5,238 nucleotides of DNA from an uncultured Alphaproteobacteria bacterium (GTDB lineage Bacteria > Pseudomonadota > Alphaproteobacteria > UBA7887), in contig CAJWOI010000223.1 in the NCBI GenBank assembly GCA_913044255.1, forward strand, positions 1 through 5,238, given 5' to 3'. Positions 1 to 5,238 of this stretch are shown piece by piece. Under the pieces are notes generated by a model. It searched no databases, was not told the origin of the DNA, and saw only the letters and a list, made by a program, of their open reading frames with translations. The first letter of the stretch is position 1. The number at the start of each line of letters is the position of its first letter. The position numbers and the translations under genes were made by a program.

Positions 1-1
1 T

Positions 2-508
2 ATCCGGGGCGGGCCTTATGTGGGGGAGTGGGATTTGGTTAGAGCGCTCGCCAAGTCGACCCCGCAGGTGTTTGATGCACTCGAACCCCTATCGTCACGC
101 CGCAATCAAGGGGTAGCAACTCGGGCTGAGTTAAAACAAGAATTTCCAAAGTTAGCGCGCTCCCTGATTCGAGCTGAGAGCGCCAAAGGCGATCCCGGTT
201 GGTGGGATCTTACTCTGGTAAAGTTGAGCGAGGTAGTTAGCATACGCCCGATCGGTTCCGAAGTCGCTGGGGACGATGCTGGAGCTTTGACTGCTCACGC
301 TGAAGCAAGCCTCACCTCGGGGCAACTGGCAGAAGCGATTATTATTATTTCTAAATTAGATGCTGGAATTGGGCTCGCCAGTGGTTGGCTTGATGCGGCG
401 CGTGCGCGCCTAGACGCTGAGTCTTCTTTGGATGAATTGACACTGCGGGCTATCGCCCTGACCAGCAAAGAAGGACGATTATCAGCAAACGAACGAGTGG
501 GCCCTTAG
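2..508 (+). CDS. Mitofilin/Mic60-like inner membrane protein (COG4223), C-terminal part, 5' truncated by window edge
   Basis: The frame is open to the left edge, so the GTG at 20 is probably an internal valine codon and not the start. The 168 visible residues match my recollection of the C-terminal domain of alphaproteobacterial COG4223 proteins. They show a G-G-P-Y-x-x-E-W/L opening, an A-x-L-K-x-E-F segment near visible residues 42-48, a GWWD block at 66-69 followed by a VVSIRPIG stretch, then an alanine-rich helical end with WLDAARARL at 129-137. The missing N-terminal part should hold one membrane span and a long coiled coil. Family knowledge: alphaproteobacterial Mic60 bends the inner membrane and is linked to intracytoplasmic membranes; the gene usually sits between hemD and hemY. 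The hemY-like gene follows after 6 bp, which implies one transcript. The family call is from motif recognition and gene order, not from a search. Confidence 0.85.
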   Translation: MRGGPYVGEWDLVRALAKSTPQVFDALEPLSSRRNQGVATRAELKQEFPKLARSLIRAESAKGDPGWWDLTLVKLSEVVSIRPIGSEVAGDDAGALTAHAEASLTSGQLAEAIIIISKLDAGIGLASGWLDAARARLDAESSLDELTLRAIALTSKEGRLSANERVGP

Positions 509-514
509 CGTAGC

Positions 515-1861
515 ATGGGGAGAATTCTCCTGTATGTTGTTTTGATCGCTGCGGTGAGCCTGGTGGCAGTATGGGTAGCCGAGCAGCCGGGGGACGTTCG
601 TCTTATTTGGCGTGGGTATTTGGTAGAGAGCTCGGTATCAATGCTTTTTGTGCTCGTAATGGCGTGTGCCGTGCTGTTGGCATTTGCCTATCAGGTCCTC
701 AATTTTGTTCTTAGCAGCCCACGATTAATTCAAACCACGCGCCGGAATAGATTTCGCGAAAATGCGTATCGATCGTTGACTCGCGGGATGGTCGCAGTCG
801 CGGCGGGCGATATCAAAGCAGCGAAGCGTGCGGTCCGAGGTACGGAGGGTTTTCTTTCCGGGTCACCTCTGCATCTTTTGTTAACAGCACAAGCCGCTCA
901 GCTGGAGGGAAACGAGCTTTTGGCAAGGGAAAGTTTTAAGGCAATGTTAACTGATCCAGAGAGCGAATTTTTGGGTTTAAGAGGCCTTTTGGTCCAATCG
1001 CTTCGTAAGGGTGATAAAAAGACGGCTTTGGCTTTGGCGCGCCGGGCCTTCGAGATCAATCCGCGCGCTGAGTGGGTCCTCACTAATTTAATTGACCTTG
1101 AGACAGTGGCTGGTAATTGGCCGGACGCTGAGCAGTCGGTTATCGCGGCACAAAGGGCTAATGGCATCAAACCGGAAAACGCTCGCCGCCGGCGCGCGGT
1201 GCTTCTTTACCAGCGCGCACAGGTAGCATTGGATCAGGGTGACGAGAAAGCTGCTCGTGATTTAGCAAAGCGCTCGGCCAATTTGAAAGCGGACTTCGTG
1301 CCGGCGGTTGTGCTTGCGTCGAAGCTGCTGGCCAGCGCGGGTCGTTTAAGGAGAGCGCGTAAGTTAATTGCGCGCGCGTGGCAATCGGCCCCACATCCGG
1401 AGCTTTCGGCTGTGCTGGTTGAGATATCGAAGCCTCTAAATGATCTTTCCCGAATCAAAATTTTAGAACCGCTAATGTCATTGAAGCCTGGAAATATGGA
1501 AGGCCACCTTGCATTAGCATCAGCGTCGCTTGATGCTTCCTTGTGGGGTGCGGCCCGGGAACATTTGGGTGAGGCTGCGAAAGGGATCCCAGACCAGCGT
1601 CTGTACCGCTTAATGGCAAGATTGGAGGAGGGCGAGAATCAAAATGATGCTGCGGCACGTCAATGGCTTCTCAAGGCATCAAGGGCGCCCAGTGAACCAG
1701 CTTGGAAATGTAGGGAGTGTGGGGAAATCTCCAATAATTGGGTCATTCAATGCTACTCATGCGAGGGAGTTGATAGTTTCGAATGGGGCCGTGGCACGAA
1801 TGGACCTAACGGGGGTGCAGCGGACGAATTGCTATTTGCTGCGCCATCTAAACGAGCTTAA
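515..1861 (+). CDS. hemY: HemY-like TPR membrane protein with C-terminal zinc-ribbon-like tail (Orf52 type)
   Basis: This 448-residue protein has the HemY_N layout. There is a membrane span at about residues 4-22, a short loop with the conserved-looking PGDVRLIWRGYLVESS segment (25-40), and a second span at about 43-65. A basic stretch (R74-R81) follows, then alanine-rich helical hairpins typical of TPR repeats from about 84 to 390. The C-terminus carries C399-x2-C402 and C413-x2-C416, likely a metal-binding ribbon, as in other alphaproteobacterial HemY proteins. HemY is tied to late haem synthesis mainly by gene neighbourhood; it is not the protoporphyrinogen oxidase also called HemY in Bacillus. 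The ATG at 515 is chosen because the first span begins three residues later, as in the family. It lacks a clear ribosome binding site and lies 6 bp after the mic60 stop, so translation is probably coupled. The last 25 or so residues look unstructured. Confidence 0.9.
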   Translation: MGRILLYVVLIAAVSLVAVWVAEQPGDVRLIWRGYLVESSVSMLFVLVMACAVLLAFAYQVLNFVLSSPRLIQTTRRNRFRENAYRSLTRGMVAVAAGDIKAAKRAVRGTEGFLSGSPLHLLLTAQAAQLEGNELLARESFKAMLTDPESEFLGLRGLLVQSLRKGDKKTALALARRAFEINPRAEWVLTNLIDLETVAGNWPDAEQSVIAAQRANGIKPENARRRRAVLLYQRAQVALDQGDEKAARDLAKRSANLKADFVPAVVLASKLLASAGRLRRARKLIARAWQSAPHPELSAVLVEISKPLNDLSRIKILEPLMSLKPGNMEGHLALASASLDASLWGAAREHLGEAAKGIPDQRLYRLMARLEEGENQNDAAARQWLLKASRAPSEPAWKCRECGEISNNWVIQCYSCEGVDSFEWGRGTNGPNGGAADELLFAAPSKRA

Positions 1862-1905
1862 TGGCATGGTTATTGCTACAAAGTCACATGATACGCTAGC
1901 GTCGT

Positions 1906-2676
1906 TCAAAAAAGTGAGTAACCTCCGTCGATCACAAAAGTATCTCCAGTATGATAGGCGCTGGCATCTGAGACCAAATAGATCGCAATAGGTCCAAAGT
2001 CGATTGGCTGCCCCCAGCGCCGCGCAGGAATCCGGCGGAGTAAGTGCTTGTTGATAGTATCGCGTTGAAGCCATTCGTGGGTCATATCGGTATCAATCCA
2101 ACCCGGAAGTATCGAGTTGGCACGCACGTGGTGCCGTGCAAGTCCCACTGCCAGTGAACGCATCATAGAAATGAGCCCGCCTTTGGTTGCTGCGTAATGT
2201 TGCCCGGACGCTTGCCCTTCAACAGCAGCCAGACTTGCTGTGGCCACTAGAGATCCCCCGTTGTCGTGAGCGCACATGTGGCGGGCTGCTGCACGCAGTG
2301 TGAAAAATGCCCCATCTAAGTTTACGCTCATTACCCGTCTCCATTCATCTGTGGTCATTTCGACGAATGAATTGGCTTTCCCGCTAACCCCAGCGTTGGC
2401 GAAACATGCGTCGATTTGGCCGAACGTCGTTAGCGTTTTAGAAAACGCATTTTCCACTTCCTTTTCCACTGATACATCGCACTGAAGCGATAATATCTCA
2501 GCTCCGTGGCGTTTTAACTTTTCAGAAGCACGAGAGTTTTTTTGTTCACTGCTGCCCCAGATACAGACGTTTGCGCCCGCGCCGGCAAGAGCATCGGCCA
2601 TAGCAAGGCCTATTCCTGAATTACCTCCGGTAACGAGCACTTTTTTGCCCGTTAGGTCAAATGGTGGGTGAGTCAT
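1906..2676 (-). CDS. SDR family NAD(P)-dependent oxidoreductase
   Basis: A complete classical short-chain dehydrogenase of 256 residues, the usual length. Visible motifs are the Rossmann glycine motif TGGNSGIG (16-23), D67-V68 after the third strand, N94-A95-G96, structural N119, and the catalytic S148, Y161 and K165 (YAATK). The PGW segment at 191-193 and the C-terminal VIDGGYSLF are also typical. No acidic residue ends the second strand (CIWGSSEQ, 38-45), which favours NADP(H) over NAD(H); this is inference. It probably acts in the cytoplasm on a secondary alcohol/ketone or 3-oxoacyl substrate, but which one cannot be read from the sequence. The ATG at 2676 is preferred because AGGAG lies 11 nt upstream. 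An in-frame GTG at 2718 would add 14 residues without a ribosome binding site and with no family-like sequence. The gene converges on hemY and is divergent from the crotonase gene. Confidence 0.9.
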   Translation of the reverse strand: MTHPPFDLTGKKVLVTGGNSGIGLAMADALAGAGANVCIWGSSEQKNSRASEKLKRHGAEILSLQCDVSVEKEVENAFSKTLTTFGQIDACFANAGVSGKANSFVEMTTDEWRRVMSVNLDGAFFTLRAAARHMCAHDNGGSLVATASLAAVEGQASGQHYAATKGGLISMMRSLAVGLARHHVRANSILPGWIDTDMTHEWLQRDTINKHLLRRIPARRWGQPIDFGPIAIYLVSDASAYHTGDTFVIDGGYSLF

Positions 2677-2687
2677 GGTTACGATAT

Positions 2688-2692
2688 CTCCT
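2688..2692 (-). promoter_or_regulatory. Ribosome binding site of the SDR gene
   Basis: On the minus strand this reads AGGAG within GAGGAGA, 11 nt before the ATG at 2676. It decides the start codon: the longer GTG start at 2718 has no purine-rich site in front of it, and this motif would then lie inside the coding region. Confidence 0.65.
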
Positions 2693-2789
2693 CTTTCGTT
2701 GTTGTCTAGGGTTGGCACGGTTCAACATTGATCGACAAGAGTATTTAAGGTAGCTCCACTGAGAAACATATATACAGCCACGATAAACT

Positions 2790-2795
2790 AAGGGG
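2790..2795 (+). promoter_or_regulatory. Ribosome binding site of the crotonase gene
   Basis: AAGGGG sits 8 nt before the ATG at 2804, which is good spacing. It supports that ATG as the start of the crotonase gene. Confidence 0.6.
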
Positions 2796-2803
2796 TGTAG
2801 TGC

Positions 2804-3598
2804 ATGGCACGATATCGATCTGACGAGGGGAAAATTACCACTCAAGAGAAAGGAGCTTTGCTTTTGATCGCTATTGACCGTCCGGACAAACTGAACGGGT
2901 TCACCCCCAAGATGATGAAAGAGTTAGCCGAGGCGTACAGCAAACTTGAACTCGGAGAGTTTCGATGCGGTATCCTTTATGCGGAAGGCGATAATTTCAC
3001 TGCGGGGCTAGACCTTCCTGAAATGGCACCTTATATCCGTGCGGGGAAGACGGTCATATCAGAAGAATGTGTGGATCCGTTTAATTTACGCCCGCCCCTT
3101 CGACGGACGCCGTTAGTGGTGGCAGTCCAGGGTTATTGTTACACCTTGGGAATTGAGGTGATGCTTGCTGCAGATATCGTTATAGCGGCGGCCAACACTC
3201 GTTTTAGCCAACTTGAAGTTAAGCGCGGCATAATGGCCACGGGCGGTGCGACTATCCGAATGCCGGAGCGGTCAGGTTGGGGTAATGCGATGCGTTATTT
3301 ATTAACGGGAGACGAATTTGATGCAGAAACAGCCCTTCGTTTAAATCTTATTCAGGAAATTGTAGAGACAGGTAACCAATTAAATCGTGCAATAGATATT
3401 GCCTCTAAAATAGCGGAACAGGCTCCGCTTGCTGTTAGTCAGACCATTGTTTCGTCACGCCTTGCGGCTGAGGAGGGACCAGTTGCGGCTGCTGCTCAGT
3501 TCAAGGAAGTGCAAACCAAGCTAATGGACAGCGTCGACGCAGCGGAGGGAGTTGTTTCTTTTGTGGAACGTCGTGCGGCGAACTTTACTGGTCGATAG
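2804..3598 (+). CDS. Crotonase/enoyl-CoA hydratase family protein
   Basis: A complete 264-residue crotonase, the normal length for a single-domain hydratase. The N-terminus has the IDRPDKLNGFTP segment (24-35). The first oxyanion-hole segment is FTAGLDL (65-71), and the second is the QGYCYTLGIE stretch (109-118). Aligned by eye to rat mitochondrial enoyl-CoA hydratase, E118 matches Glu144 and E138 (in SQLEVKRG) matches Glu164, so both catalytic acids are kept and hydratase activity is plausible. The usual GGG before the first acid is T114-L115-G116, a variant I recall from a subgroup that also carries QLEVKRGI and GWGNAMR-LLTGDEFDA, both seen here (136-143, 158-173). Substrate is unknown; a CoA thioester in fatty-acid or related catabolism is likely. 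It is divergent from the SDR gene, and the two could act in one route. The start is supported by AAGGGG 8 nt upstream. Confidence 0.9.
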   Translation: MARYRSDEGKITTQEKGALLLIAIDRPDKLNGFTPKMMKELAEAYSKLELGEFRCGILYAEGDNFTAGLDLPEMAPYIRAGKTVISEECVDPFNLRPPLRRTPLVVAVQGYCYTLGIEVMLAADIVIAAANTRFSQLEVKRGIMATGGATIRMPERSGWGNAMRYLLTGDEFDAETALRLNLIQEIVETGNQLNRAIDIASKIAEQAPLAVSQTIVSSRLAAEEGPVAAAAQFKEVQTKLMDSVDAAEGVVSFVERRAANFTGR

Positions 3599-3605
3599 TA
3601 CTGAG

Positions 3606-3633
3606 CGTATCCAGTCATCTTTAGTTGGATGCG
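3606..3633 (+). terminator. Imperfect hairpin after the crotonase gene, possible terminator
   Basis: CGTATCCA (3606-3613) pairs with TGGATGCG (3626-3633) over eight positions with one G-U pair and a 12 nt loop. It begins 7 nt after the crotonase stop. No T-run follows, so it is not a standard intrinsic terminator; it could stabilise the 3' end or mean nothing. Confidence 0.25.
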
Positions 3634-3734
3634 ACACTTGATTCGAAAACAAATGCGTCGCTTGAGTTTCTCAGCATGGGGAAATTTGCATTCCCGAATA
3701 AAATCCAGAAGAAACTTTAATCATTAATACGGTG

Positions 3735-3762
3735 GTGCCAGGTAATACTTAAGGACTGGCGT
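3735..3762 (-). terminator. Inverted repeat just after the EmrA-like gene, possible terminator
   Basis: GCCAG (3737-3741) pairs with CTGGC (3756-3760), extended outward by two wobble pairs and one G-C pair, with a 14 nt loop. It lies within a few bases of the EmrA-like stop on the minus strand. No T-run follows on that strand, so termination is only a guess from position. Confidence 0.25.
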
Positions 3763-3763
3763 C

Positions 3764-4873
3764 TCAATTTGTTTCACTTGCGGCAAGCGTCTTGCCGTCG
3801 GCGTACCCGCCGGTAACTATGGTGATTACGACAGACATACCGGGCACAACGCGCCCTGCCAATGGTGCCGGAAGCTCATAAAGGATCCGTACCGGAATGC
3901 GCTGGACCACTTTGATGAAGTTGCCTGTGGTATTCTGCGGAGGCAACAGACTGAATTCAGCTGCAGTCGCAGGAGCCATGCTATCCACTCGACCTGTGAC
4001 CGGATGATTGGGGAAAGCATCAATCTCGACTAATGCTGGTTGGCCAGGTCGAACATTTTCGAGCTGGGTTTCTTTGAAATTCGCTATCACCCACGTTTCT
4101 TCCAGTGGCACTAGCGACATCATTGGCCATCCCGCTTCCAAGTACATGCCCGGTTCTACTTTCCGGTTGCTAATCGCTCCGCCTTGCGGAGCGTATACAA
4201 TTGTATCTGAGAGTGCGAGCTCGCTCTTGTCCACACTAGCGCGAGCACGACCAACTTCGGCTTCGAGGCGCAAAACGTTACTTCCCATCTGCAGAATTTC
4301 GCTATCAATCACAGCGATCTCATCGTTCGCAGCCTTCAACTCAGCGACCGCTTGTTGGACTTTGGAGATCATAATTTTTTGTGTGGTCATCACTTGTTCG
4401 TATTTTTGACGTGTCCCAATTTTCCGCTCATAAAGTTCTTGATAGCGAACAAGCTCACGATCAGCGTTGGCACCTTGTGCTTCTATTGCGGCAAGTTGAG
4501 CGTCGAATTGTGCAACTAGGGAATTTTGTAGTTGGCGACGGGCATACAAATGTTGGACACTCGCACGCCCCACCTCAACATCCGCCTCGGCCGCGCGCAA
4601 TTTAGCGCGCTCGGCATCTACCGCGGCCTCGTATCCCGCAGGCTTAAAACTTACTAAGATGTCCCCGGCTTGGACGTAGTCATTGTTGAGCACATAAACG
4701 TCCTCAATTTCGCCAGTAATCAGAGCGCTGATTACGGCCACATGTCCACGCACGTATGCGTTGTTCGTAGTCGTTAAATGGCGGTTAAGATTCCACCAGT
4801 TTAGGCCATAAGCGCCGCTGCCGCCGAGCACGGCGACAAACACCACACTGAAGAAGGCGGTTTTGAGTTTCAT
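3764..4873 (-). CDS. EmrA/HlyD family periplasmic adaptor of an efflux or secretion pump
   Basis: A complete 369-residue membrane fusion protein. It has a membrane anchor at about residues 5-23, then TTTNNAYVRGHVAVIS (34-49), the usual entry into the first lipoyl half (to about 80). A long helical, coiled-coil hairpin follows (about 82-218), then the second lipoyl half (DTIVYAPQGGAISNRKVEPG, 223-242) and a beta-barrel with WVIANFKETQ (261-270). The FSLLPPQNTTGNFIKVVQR segment (307-325) is a strong EmrA-type signature. The protein should bridge an inner-membrane MFS transporter of the EmrB/DHA2 type and a TolC-like channel for drug or lipophilic compound export. No partner gene is present here. 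The ATG at 4873 is almost forced: an in-frame stop lies at 4897-4895 with no other start between. No clear ribosome binding site precedes it, which is odd for a first gene. Confidence 0.9.
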   Translation of the reverse strand: MKLKTAFFSVVFVAVLGGSGAYGLNWWNLNRHLTTTNNAYVRGHVAVISALITGEIEDVYVLNNDYVQAGDILVSFKPAGYEAAVDAERAKLRAAEADVEVGRASVQHLYARRQLQNSLVAQFDAQLAAIEAQGANADRELVRYQELYERKIGTRQKYEQVMTTQKIMISKVQQAVAELKAANDEIAVIDSEILQMGSNVLRLEAEVGRARASVDKSELALSDTIVYAPQGGAISNRKVEPGMYLEAGWPMMSLVPLEETWVIANFKETQLENVRPGQPALVEIDAFPNHPVTGRVDSMAPATAAEFSLLPPQNTTGNFIKVVQRIPVRILYELPAPLAGRVVPGMSVVITIVTGGYADGKTLAASETN

Positions 4874-5238
4874 CCGGATTCGATTTTTGTTCTTTCACTA
4901 GACGCTTTGTGGGTAAAATCCCGACACGCCACCCTAATACCAGAATAAAAATAGAATTTAAGAGGCCTTGGATCAACGGAACCTCATGCAACCCAGCCCT
5001 GCGTTTGGGTCTCGCCCCAGGTGTTGATGTAGCGATACCTTGCTCAATTCTACAGCCTCTGTTGGCAACGGGTCTCGATACCCTGCCCTCATTGGACTAT
5101 ATTTCATTGGCGCTCGAAGGGCTGGGCAATCTATGGATATCCCGTGCTAAAGAAAGTAGATACTACTGGTTGTGTGCTGATAGCTTTGATGCGCCCGGCG
5201 GAGAGAAATGGTTCAGATAAACACGTTCCCCAAATAAT
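4874..5238. other. 365 bp right-hand stretch without a convincing gene
   Basis: It lies upstream of the EmrA-like gene and should hold its promoter, although no clear -35/-10 pair stands out. A plus-strand frame is open from a GTG at 4909 to a stop at 5220 (103 residues, ending APGGEKWFR). It has no ATG, no ribosome binding site and no family I recognise. A second plus frame is open from 5033 to the right edge, with its only ATG at 5189. A minus frame is open from 5096 down into the EmrA-like gene and includes a short hydrophobic stretch (GLLNSIFILVLGW), again without a ribosome binding site. None shows family motifs, so I do not call them as genes. The stretch may be non-coding, a decayed gene, or the leader of a gene beyond the edge. 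Confidence 0.4.

Larger units (their letters stand above)
2677..2803. promoter_or_regulatory. Divergent intergenic control region between SDR and crotonase genes
   Basis: These 127 bp separate two divergently transcribed genes, so promoters for both must lie here unless a gene start is misplaced. The segment contains AT-rich stretches usable as -10 elements, such as TATTTA at 2742-2747 and TATATA at 2769-2774. I found no convincing -35 partner at 16-18 bp spacing for either and no long palindrome that would mark an operator. The region call rests on gene orientation, not on a recognised promoter sequence. Confidence 0.45.
3599..3763. other. Convergent intergenic region
   Basis: These 165 bp lie between the stops of the crotonase and EmrA-like genes. 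Besides the two hairpins listed separately, it holds GGGAA/TTCCC arms (3679-3683 and 3691-3695, 7 nt loop) and an AT-rich TTAATCATTAA palindrome at about 3718-3728. No open frame here resembles a protein. The region most likely serves only to end transcription from both sides. Confidence 0.5.

Noticed and set aside
976..988. 13 bp TTTAAGAGGCCTT also present at 4957-4969
   Set aside because: One copy lies inside hemY coding sequence and the flanks do not match; one such match in 5 kb is near chance expectation.
1893..1902. Perfect palindrome ACGCTAGCGT between the hemY and SDR stops
   Set aside because: It has no loop and no T-run, so it is not a terminator hairpin; a 10 bp palindrome is common by chance.
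1644..1991. Plus-strand open frame of 115 codons across the end of hemY and into the SDR gene
   Set aside because: It overlaps two well supported genes in other frames and its translation shows no family features.
2677..2718. N-terminal extension of the SDR from a GTG at 2718
   Set aside because: No ribosome binding site precedes the GTG, the added residues do not look like the family, and AGGAG lies inside the extension, properly placed for the ATG at 2676.
2712..2730. TTGGCACG resembling a sigma-54 -24 element
   Set aside because: The matching GC at the -12 position is missing at the required spacing.
4785..4991. Minus-strand frame with a hydrophobic stretch, considered as the tail of a transporter partner of the EmrA-like gene
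   Set aside because: It needs a TTG start or runs from a stop at 5097-5099, has no ribosome binding site, overlaps the adaptor's N-terminus by 89 bp and shows no transporter motif.
5208..5237. ATG with an upstream GGAGAG near the right edge
   Set aside because: The frame stops after nine codons, so it is not a gene start.

Overview
The window reads as chromosomal DNA of an alphaproteobacterium of roughly balanced base composition. The main evidence is the left edge. A C-terminal mitofilin/Mic60-like (COG4223) fragment sits 6 bp upstream of a HemY-type TPR membrane protein that ends in a zinc-ribbon-like tail. This gene pair normally follows the haem genes hemC and hemD in Alphaproteobacteria. 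No finer taxonomic placement can be supported.

Layout. (1) 2-1861, plus strand: the 3' part of the mic60-like gene, then a complete hemY-like gene, the distal end of a haem/envelope operon. (2) 1906-2676, minus strand: a complete short-chain dehydrogenase/reductase that converges on hemY with a 44 bp gap. (3) 2677-2803: a 127 bp divergent intergenic region with a good ribosome binding site on each side. (4) 2804-3598, plus strand: a complete crotonase/enoyl-CoA hydratase family protein with both catalytic glutamates. (5) 3599-3763: a convergent intergenic region with short inverted repeats. (6) 3764-4873, minus strand: a complete EmrA/HlyD-type periplasmic adaptor of an efflux pump. (7) 4874-5238: a 365 bp stretch without a convincing gene.

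How the genes work together. The first two products are inner-membrane proteins acting at the cytoplasmic membrane. Mic60 homologues bend membranes, and HemY-like proteins are linked to late haem synthesis mainly by gene neighbourhood. The SDR and the crotonase share a divergent control region and would fit a 3-hydroxyacyl or alcohol/ketone oxidation route, but the substrate cannot be read from the sequence. The EmrA-like adaptor needs an inner-membrane transporter (usually an EmrB-type MFS protein) and an outer-membrane channel; neither lies within the window.

No CRISPR array, tRNA, rRNA, insertion sequence, phage gene or defence system was found. The window looks like ordinary core and catabolic gene content. 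Its least explained part is the right end.
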